From UBA5794 sp963714375 (lineage in GTDB: Bacteria > Actinomycetota > Acidimicrobiia > Spongiisociales > UBA5794), in contig CAVQOG010000006.1 of the NCBI GenBank assembly GCA_963714375.1, positions 372,001 through 436,000 of the forward strand: 64,000 nt of DNA, written 5' to 3'. Shown here in pieces: positions 59,241 to 64,000 of this stretch. The notes beneath the pieces were generated by a model, which was not told where the DNA came from, did not search any database, and was given only the letters and a program-made list of their open reading frames with translations. The position numbers were made by a program, and so were the translations under genes. The first letter of the stretch is position 1. The number at the start of each line of letters is the position of its first letter.

Positions 59241-62200
59241 TCAAACGGTAACGGGAGACATACGCTTTGAGATCACCTTGGACGATTCACCAGGCTCCAT
59301 CGTGACGCCGTAGAGCACATCAGCGGCATGCATCGTCTGTTGCTGATGGGTGATGATCACTAGCTGCACTTCCCTGCGAAGGGTGTCAACGAGCGTCAGG
59401 AACCGATGGAGGTTCGCATCGTCGAGCGCTGCTTCGACCTCGTCGAGGACGTAGAACGGACTCGGTCGTGCTCGGAACACGGCGAAGAGGAATGCCAGGG
59501 CTGCAAGTGATCGCTCGCCTCCTGACAGCAGTGAGAGTCTGCCAACCTTCTTCCCTGCGGGTTGGGCTTCGACAAGAACTCCTGCGGTGAGGGGTCTATC
59601 GCTCTCCGTGAGACGGAGCCTGCCTGTTCCGCCAGGGAACACGAGTGAGAAGTTCTCTTCGTAAAACCCCGCTATCTCGGCGAAGGCGTCCTCGAACAGC
59701 GACTCCATCTGAACATCGAGTGCGGTGACCACCTTCTTGATCTCAGACCGAGAGGCATTGAGATCGTCAAGCTGGTCTTCAAGAATCTCAACCTCAGCAG
59801 CGATCTCGGCGTACTCGGTGGCTGCGAGCGGGTTGATGGGTCCCATCCGGCGAAGATCAGCTTCAAGTGAAACCAGACGCTCCTTGGGATCAACGCCGTC
59901 TCCGAGCAAGGGAACCCCTGCAGCGAGCGCCACATCCTCCTCGACGTCAGCATCTCGTCGAAGACCCTCGGTCACAGCTTGATCTCGTACTCGAAGCTCA
60001 GCAAGCTCGATCTCAAGCTCCTGGACCATTTCGGCCGCGCCCCGTCGCTCAAGCTCGACCACTTCGCGGCGTTCCTCAGCCTTGACGAGGTCTGCGTTGG
60101 CTGATCCCGACTGCTCGCGCAACGTACGCTGACGTCCCCGCAGGGTCTCGACATGGGCACCGACAACCGCGCCCACGCGGTCGGCTCGGGCCTCGATCCT
60201 ACGAAGCGCATCGATTGCCTCGTCTGTTTCGGGGAGCAACGTCAACTGGCGAAGGTCGCTTTGAACAACCGTAAGCCTTCGCTCTGACATCCGGCGACGT
60301 TCCACGATCGAGGCGAGCTCACCGGTTGCCTCTTCGCGCCGTTTGCGGCTCTCGTCCCGTAACTTGGCAACCTCATGTCTTCGTTCGTTCAGGGCATCCC
60401 ATGCAGCCTGGCGCTCCGCCTCTTCCCCCTGGAACTCTGCAACACGATCCCGCAGTGATGCAATGCGTTCGGCACGGGACTTGCCGGTCTCATCCAGTGC
60501 GTCGAAGCGATCCGTGAGCCTGCGTGCTTCTTCGGCTGAGGCAACATGGGATCGTCCGATGAGAGCGAGTGCCTCTGTGAGCCCAGCAACCTTTGCTTCC
60601 TCAGCTTCGAGTGCTTCGAGTGAGACACGCTCGGTCTCACGGGCAGCGTCGAATACACGACGAGATGTATGGAGACGATCCTCAGCATCCCGCAGCGCAG
60701 ACACCGATTGCTCCACCGCGACTCTTGCTGCCTCAAGGGCGGCTGGACCAGCACCATCTGGCTGTGCGACGGAGACCCCATCGACTGAAATCACGTCTCC
60801 TTCAGGTGTCACAGCCCGAACAGACGGTTCGGCCGAAACGATCTCCCAACCGTAGATCCAGCCCTGGACAACCACAACATCGCCAACAAACCGCGACGCG
60901 AGCTTCTGATCTGCCTTTCTCCCAAGCATGTCAACCATCGCATCAACGCCGAACCGCATCGCAATCTCACGGGTGTTTTCGACGGGTCGAGTGTCTGGGG
61001 TGACAAACGAGATGCCGCCTGTTGCTGATGCCTTGAGAGCCTCCACCGCGGACCTCACCGCAGCAGCTCCCTCCGTGACATAGGCGTCACGCCAAACTCC
61101 GAGAGCCGCATCAACGGCGTCAGCCATATCGGCCGGAACGTCAAGCCGCGATGCCAGCAATCCCATGATTCCATCGGTGTCTCGAGCGATTTCCAATGCC
61201 CGTTCGTCCACAAGTCCAGCCATTGCTGCCTCGAGCGCCTCTACTCGTGCACTGGCTCCTGCAGCCGCAAGACGGCGTTCAGCGACTTCCGCTTCATCAA
61301 TCTCCCAGGCAGCCTGTACCGACTCCCGACTGGATTGCGCTTTCAGATATGCGTCCTGAAGCGTCGTTACCAAGGCATCGGTCGTTTCGATTTCTCCGTT
61401 CAACCGATCGGTCTCCGCAAGCTCCTCTGCGATTCTCGATTGCACAACATCGAGTCTCGATCGAATCTGATCTGCCTCGGCAATGTCGCGGTCGGCCGCT
61501 GTTTCCAGCGATCGAAGATCACCTCGCAGATTGGCAACAACGCCCTCCGTTGGCAGCTGAATCTGCTCTGCAAGCGCTCGCTCCTCGTCCTCGTGTGAGA
61601 GGAGAGCGGCTTCGGCGCGCGCCGCGCGTTCGGCTGCGACAGCCTCGGCCTCGGCCGATGCTGCCAATATTGCGAGAAGGTCCTGCTGTTCGAGGTCAAG
61701 ATCGTCGCGACGTTCATCTGCACCCTCGAGTCTGGCGTTGATCGAACGCCGACGCTCTGCCGCAACAAGCCCAACTCGTCTCAGCCGCTCCCGCACGGTT
61801 TCAAGTCTGGCCGCAGCCGATGTGTCACGACTGAGCTTTGCTCCTACGTCTCCAGCGTTTTTTCTGAGACCCTCGAGCGAGCGAAGCAACGCTTTGAGTT
61901 CGGTATCGGCCGTGTCACGTACCTTCGCTCCGTTCTGGCTCTGCCTCGACGCCTCATCGGCTCGGTTTCGGATCGAGCGAAGCTCTTCGGCCCCGAGCCA
62001 CAGCGTCAGGGCTCGTGCCTCCTCCCGAACGGAGTCATGCCGTTCTGCAGCGGTCGCTTGCCGCTTGAGCGGACGCAACGCCTTCTTCTTCTCACCGAGG
62101 ATGTCATGGAGTCGCTCGACGTCGTGATCAGTGCGTTCGAGTCTGCGAATGGCGCGGTCACGTCGCGCCCTGTGCTTGGTGACGCCGGCGGCCTCTTCGA

Positions 62201-62681
62201 TCACGGCTCGGTGATCCTCAGGGCGTGCGTTGAGAACCTCACCAACCTGTCCCTGATTGACCAGAACATGTTGCTGTCTTCCGATACCGCCGTCCGACAG
62301 CAGGTCCTGAATATCCATCAGCCGACACGCAGCGCCGTTGAGTTCATACTCAGACGTCCCATCGCGAAAGATGCGTCTCGTGATCGTGATCTCGGAGAGG
62401 TCGAGGGGAACAAGTTGTTCATCGTTTGCGAAGGTCAGTGTGACCTCAGCTCGTGACAACGGAGGACGGGTCTCGGTCCCGGCGAACACGACATCCTCCA
62501 TTTTCTCCGTTCGGAGAGACTTGGTACCCTGTGTACCCATGACCCACGCGATCGCGTCAAGGATGTTCGACTTGCCAGATCCGTTCGGCCCAACAACGAC
62601 ATTGATCCCGGTTGAAAAGTCAAGGCGCGTGCGGTCAGCGAACGATTTGAACCCGCGAAGTGTCAGATGTTTGAGTTTCAC
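59241..62681 (-). CDS. smc: Chromosome segregation ATPase SMC
   Basis: 1146 residues. Head half with Walker A GPNGSGKSN (31-39), two long coiled coils around a hinge (about 500-620), and the C-terminal head with signature LLSGGERSLAALAFLFAVF and Walker B FYVLDEVEAALDDANL. It forms the condensin ring with ScpA/ScpB, which are not in the window. Standard rnc-smc-ftsY order. Confidence 0.97.
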   Translation of the reverse strand: MKLKHLTLRGFKSFADRTRLDFSTGINVVVGPNGSGKSNILDAIAWVMGTQGTKSLRTEKMEDVVFAGTETRPPLSRAEVTLTFANDEQLVPLDLSEITITRRIFRDGTSEYELNGAACRLMDIQDLLSDGGIGRQQHVLVNQGQVGEVLNARPEDHRAVIEEAAGVTKHRARRDRAIRRLERTDHDVERLHDILGEKKKALRPLKRQATAAERHDSVREEARALTLWLGAEELRSIRNRADEASRQSQNGAKVRDTADTELKALLRSLEGLRKNAGDVGAKLSRDTSAAARLETVRERLRRVGLVAAERRRSINARLEGADERRDDLDLEQQDLLAILAASAEAEAVAAERAARAEAALLSHEDEERALAEQIQLPTEGVVANLRGDLRSLETAADRDIAEADQIRSRLDVVQSRIAEELAETDRLNGEIETTDALVTTLQDAYLKAQSSRESVQAAWEIDEAEVAERRLAAAGASARVEALEAAMAGLVDERALEIARDTDGIMGLLASRLDVPADMADAVDAALGVWRDAYVTEGAAAVRSAVEALKASATGGISFVTPDTRPVENTREIAMRFGVDAMVDMLGRKADQKLASRFVGDVVVVQGWIYGWEIVSAEPSVRAVTPEGDVISVDGVSVAQPDGAGPAALEAARVAVEQSVSALRDAEDRLHTSRRVFDAARETERVSLEALEAEEAKVAGLTEALALIGRSHVASAEEARRLTDRFDALDETGKSRAERIASLRDRVAEFQGEEAERQAAWDALNERRHEVAKLRDESRKRREEATGELASIVERRRMSERRLTVVQSDLRQLTLLPETDEAIDALRRIEARADRVGAVVGAHVETLRGRQRTLREQSGSANADLVKAEERREVVELERRGAAEMVQELEIELAELRVRDQAVTEGLRRDADVEEDVALAAGVPLLGDGVDPKERLVSLEADLRRMGPINPLAATEYAEIAAEVEILEDQLDDLNASRSEIKKVVTALDVQMESLFEDAFAEIAGFYEENFSLVFPGGTGRLRLTESDRPLTAGVLVEAQPAGKKVGRLSLLSGGERSLAALAFLFAVFRARPSPFYVLDEVEAALDDANLHRFLTLVDTLRREVQLVIITHQQQTMHAADVLYGVTMEPGESSKVISKRMSPVTV

Positions 62682-62730
62682 AGCTCAGCAGGTTACCACC
62701 GCGAATTACAACGGTGTGGTTCCACAGCAG

Positions 62731-62772
62731 ACGTCAGACGTCGGATTACGGATTACGGATTACCGATTTCGG
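62731..62772. repeat. Heptamer-repeat array, locus 6, over the rnc stop codon
   Basis: Units GTCAGAC, GTCGGAT, TACGGAT, TACGGAT, TACCGAT, TTCGG in 7-base register. The rnc stop (TAA on the minus strand, 62755-62753) and its last codons (EIGNP) are part of the array. TACGGAT is shared with the array after pnp. Confidence 0.75.
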
Positions 62773-63469
62773 TGAGGGCATCGGCGGAGGCGGCTAGGGC
62801 TGCGGCCTTTTTTGAACCGCCACTTCCCTCGCCGACGGTTTCGCCGTCCACAATTGCACGGGCTCTGAATACGGTGTCGTGGTCGGGACCTGAGCGTTCG
62901 TATTCGAATGTCACAGTGTTCCCGTTTCGGGCAAGGTGCTCCTGGAGAAGAGATCGGGGATCAGTCACCTCAGCGCCACCGATGTAAGCAACGATCGGCT
63001 CCGACCAGAGTTCAGCAACCACACGCGCTGCGCTGTCGAATCCAGCGTCGAGATACACCGCACCGAGAAGGGCCTCAACCACATCAGAAAGGATCGAATC
63101 CCGATCTGCACCTCCACTGTTGCGTTCGCCGGCACCGAGCCGAAGGTGTTCGCCCACTCCGATCGTTCGTGCAATGATGCTCAGGGACGTCACGTCGACA
63201 ACCGAGGCACGGACTTTGGTCATTTCGCCCTCAGAGCCCCCGTCCATTCTCGAGAAGATGATCTCGGTGGCGGCAAGCTCCAGAACCGCGTCTCCGAGGA
63301 ACTCAAGACGTTCGTACGATGTGGCATTCGCATGCTCTGCGACATACGACGAATGGGTCAACGCAATCTCAAGCAATCCGGGATCCGAGAAGTGGTAGCC
63401 AAGGGCATCTTCAAGATTGCGGTGGGTTCGGGCCACTTTGGGCTCAGCGGGCTGCGGCTGCGATTCCAT
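62753..63469 (-). CDS. rnc: Ribonuclease III
   Basis: 238 residues from ATG 63469. RNase III signature ERLEFLGDAVLEL (53-65), second-site motif DVVEALLGAVYLDAG, then a double-stranded RNA-binding domain (about 165-235, DPRSLLQEHLARNGNTVTFEY, GGSKKAAALAASADAL). Cuts rRNA precursors and structured mRNAs. It overlaps plsX by 26 bases; a longer frame to 63571 is plsX sequence. Its last codons and stop come from a heptamer array. Confidence 0.95.
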   Translation of the reverse strand: MESQPQPAEPKVARTHRNLEDALGYHFSDPGLLEIALTHSSYVAEHANATSYERLEFLGDAVLELAATEIIFSRMDGGSEGEMTKVRASVVDVTSLSIIARTIGVGEHLRLGAGERNSGGADRDSILSDVVEALLGAVYLDAGFDSAARVVAELWSEPIVAYIGGAEVTDPRSLLQEHLARNGNTVTFEYERSGPDHDTVFRARAIVDGETVGEGSGGSKKAAALAASADALTEIGNP

Positions 63470-64000
63470 CACTGATCTTTTGGACGAGTCCTGAGCTGGC
63501 GCCTTCCGAAGCCATGGAGATCGCGTTGGCCACGGCGACCCTCGACGATGAGCCGTGGGCAATAACCACAACGCCCTTGGTTCCTACAAGATGTGCGCCA
63601 CCGACGGACTCCGGACTGAGGCGCTCGCGCATCTCCATGAATGCTGGCATCAGGCTGGCTGTCAGCTCCTGATACTCAGGTCGTGCCATGATCTCGAAGA
63701 TGAGATTCTGAATGACCTTTGACGCGCCTTCACTGGTCTTGAGCAGCACGTTGCCGGTGAACCCATCAGTGACGATCACGTCCGCCTTGGCCGTTGCGAT
63801 ATCTCGCCCTTCCACGTTGCCGACGAAGTTGATTGCATCCGAGGAAGCAAGAAGGACATGGGCTGCCTTCTCGATGTCTCTGCCCTTCGTCGGTTCTTCT
63901 CCGATGTTGAGCAAGCCAACCTTGGGGGCTTCCACGTGTTGGTACACCTGGGACAGGGCGGTTCCCATCACCGCAAACTGAAGGAGGTGCTCCGCCTTGA
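63444..64000 (-). CDS. plsX: Phosphate acyltransferase PlsX (N-terminal part beyond window)
   Basis: 185 codons to the right edge; the frame stays open past 63971 (KAEHLLQFAVMGTAL). PlsX motifs: VGLLNIGEEPTKG, FVGNVEGRDI, ADVIVTDGFTGNVLLKTSEG, GAHLVGTKGVVVIAHGSS. It turns acyl-ACP into acyl-phosphate for phospholipid synthesis. The first 130-150 residues are missing. plsX-rnc-smc-ftsY is a common order, usually with acpP between plsX and rnc; acpP is absent here. Confidence 0.93.
   Translation of the reverse strand, partial: KAEHLLQFAVMGTALSQVYQHVEAPKVGLLNIGEEPTKGRDIEKAAHVLLASSDAINFVGNVEGRDIATAKADVIVTDGFTGNVLLKTSEGASKVIQNLIFEIMARPEYQELTASLMPAFMEMRERLSPESVGGAHLVGTKGVVVIAHGSSSRVAVANAISMASEGASSGLVQKISDGIAAAAR

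Overview
The window reads as a chromosomal core region of an actinomycete (Actinomycetota), possibly an Acidimicrobiia-like lineage. This is inferred from the translation/cell-envelope gene order shared with Streptomyces and Mycobacterium, F420 biosynthesis genes, a WhiG-type sigma factor, a DUF2469 gene, a 13E12/DUF222 HNH protein, actinobacterial-type LexA boxes and an ImuA/ImuB mutasome. No tRNA, rRNA, CRISPR array, IS element or prophage was found, and no gene-free stretch exceeds 300 bases once starts are corrected.

Layout. 1-1.0 kb: the SOS cassette imuA-imuB (imuB runs off the left edge) behind a LexA box lying in the promoter spacer. 1.0-4.7 kb: a ClpN-like protein, dodecin, and two tandem PaaK paralogues. 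4.9-34.2 kb: almost entirely minus strand, one long housekeeping series (in transcription order from the right: trmD, rplS, HhH glycosylase, lepB, DUF2469, yraN, echA, comM, dprA, xerC, whiG, rpsB, tsf, pyrH, frr, cdsA, dxr, rseP, ispG, proS, rimP, nusA, infB, rbfA, nrnA, truB, ribF, a hydrolase, rpsO, pnp). 34.2-49.9 kb: an accessory block that separates trmD from its usual partner rimM. It holds a TetR regulator, a haem-type ABC importer (hmuTUV), a DUF2252 protein, cofG-cofH, three exported proteins of unknown function, a nitroreductase remnant, icmF and an apparently SOS-controlled HNH protein. 49.9-52.4 kb: rimM-khpA-rpsP-ffh. 52.4-57.8 kb: plus-strand nucleoside salvage (upp, atl, deoA, punA), then etfBA and an SRPBCC protein. 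57.8-64 kb: cdd, ftsY, smc, rnc and partial plsX.

The most unusual signal is not a gene. Seven places carry arrays of degenerate 7-bp repeats (most units fit NTCNGAY). Several start on a stop codon, one fills the infB linker and gives a 7-residue peptide repeat, and two contain a shared pair of hairpins whose stems covary. These look like a dispersing family of heptamer-repeat elements comparable in style to cyanobacterial STRR repeats. The second notable signal is a perfect LexA box covering the start codon of the HNH gene, which appears to be leaderless. All functional calls come from reading sequence motifs; no database search was run.
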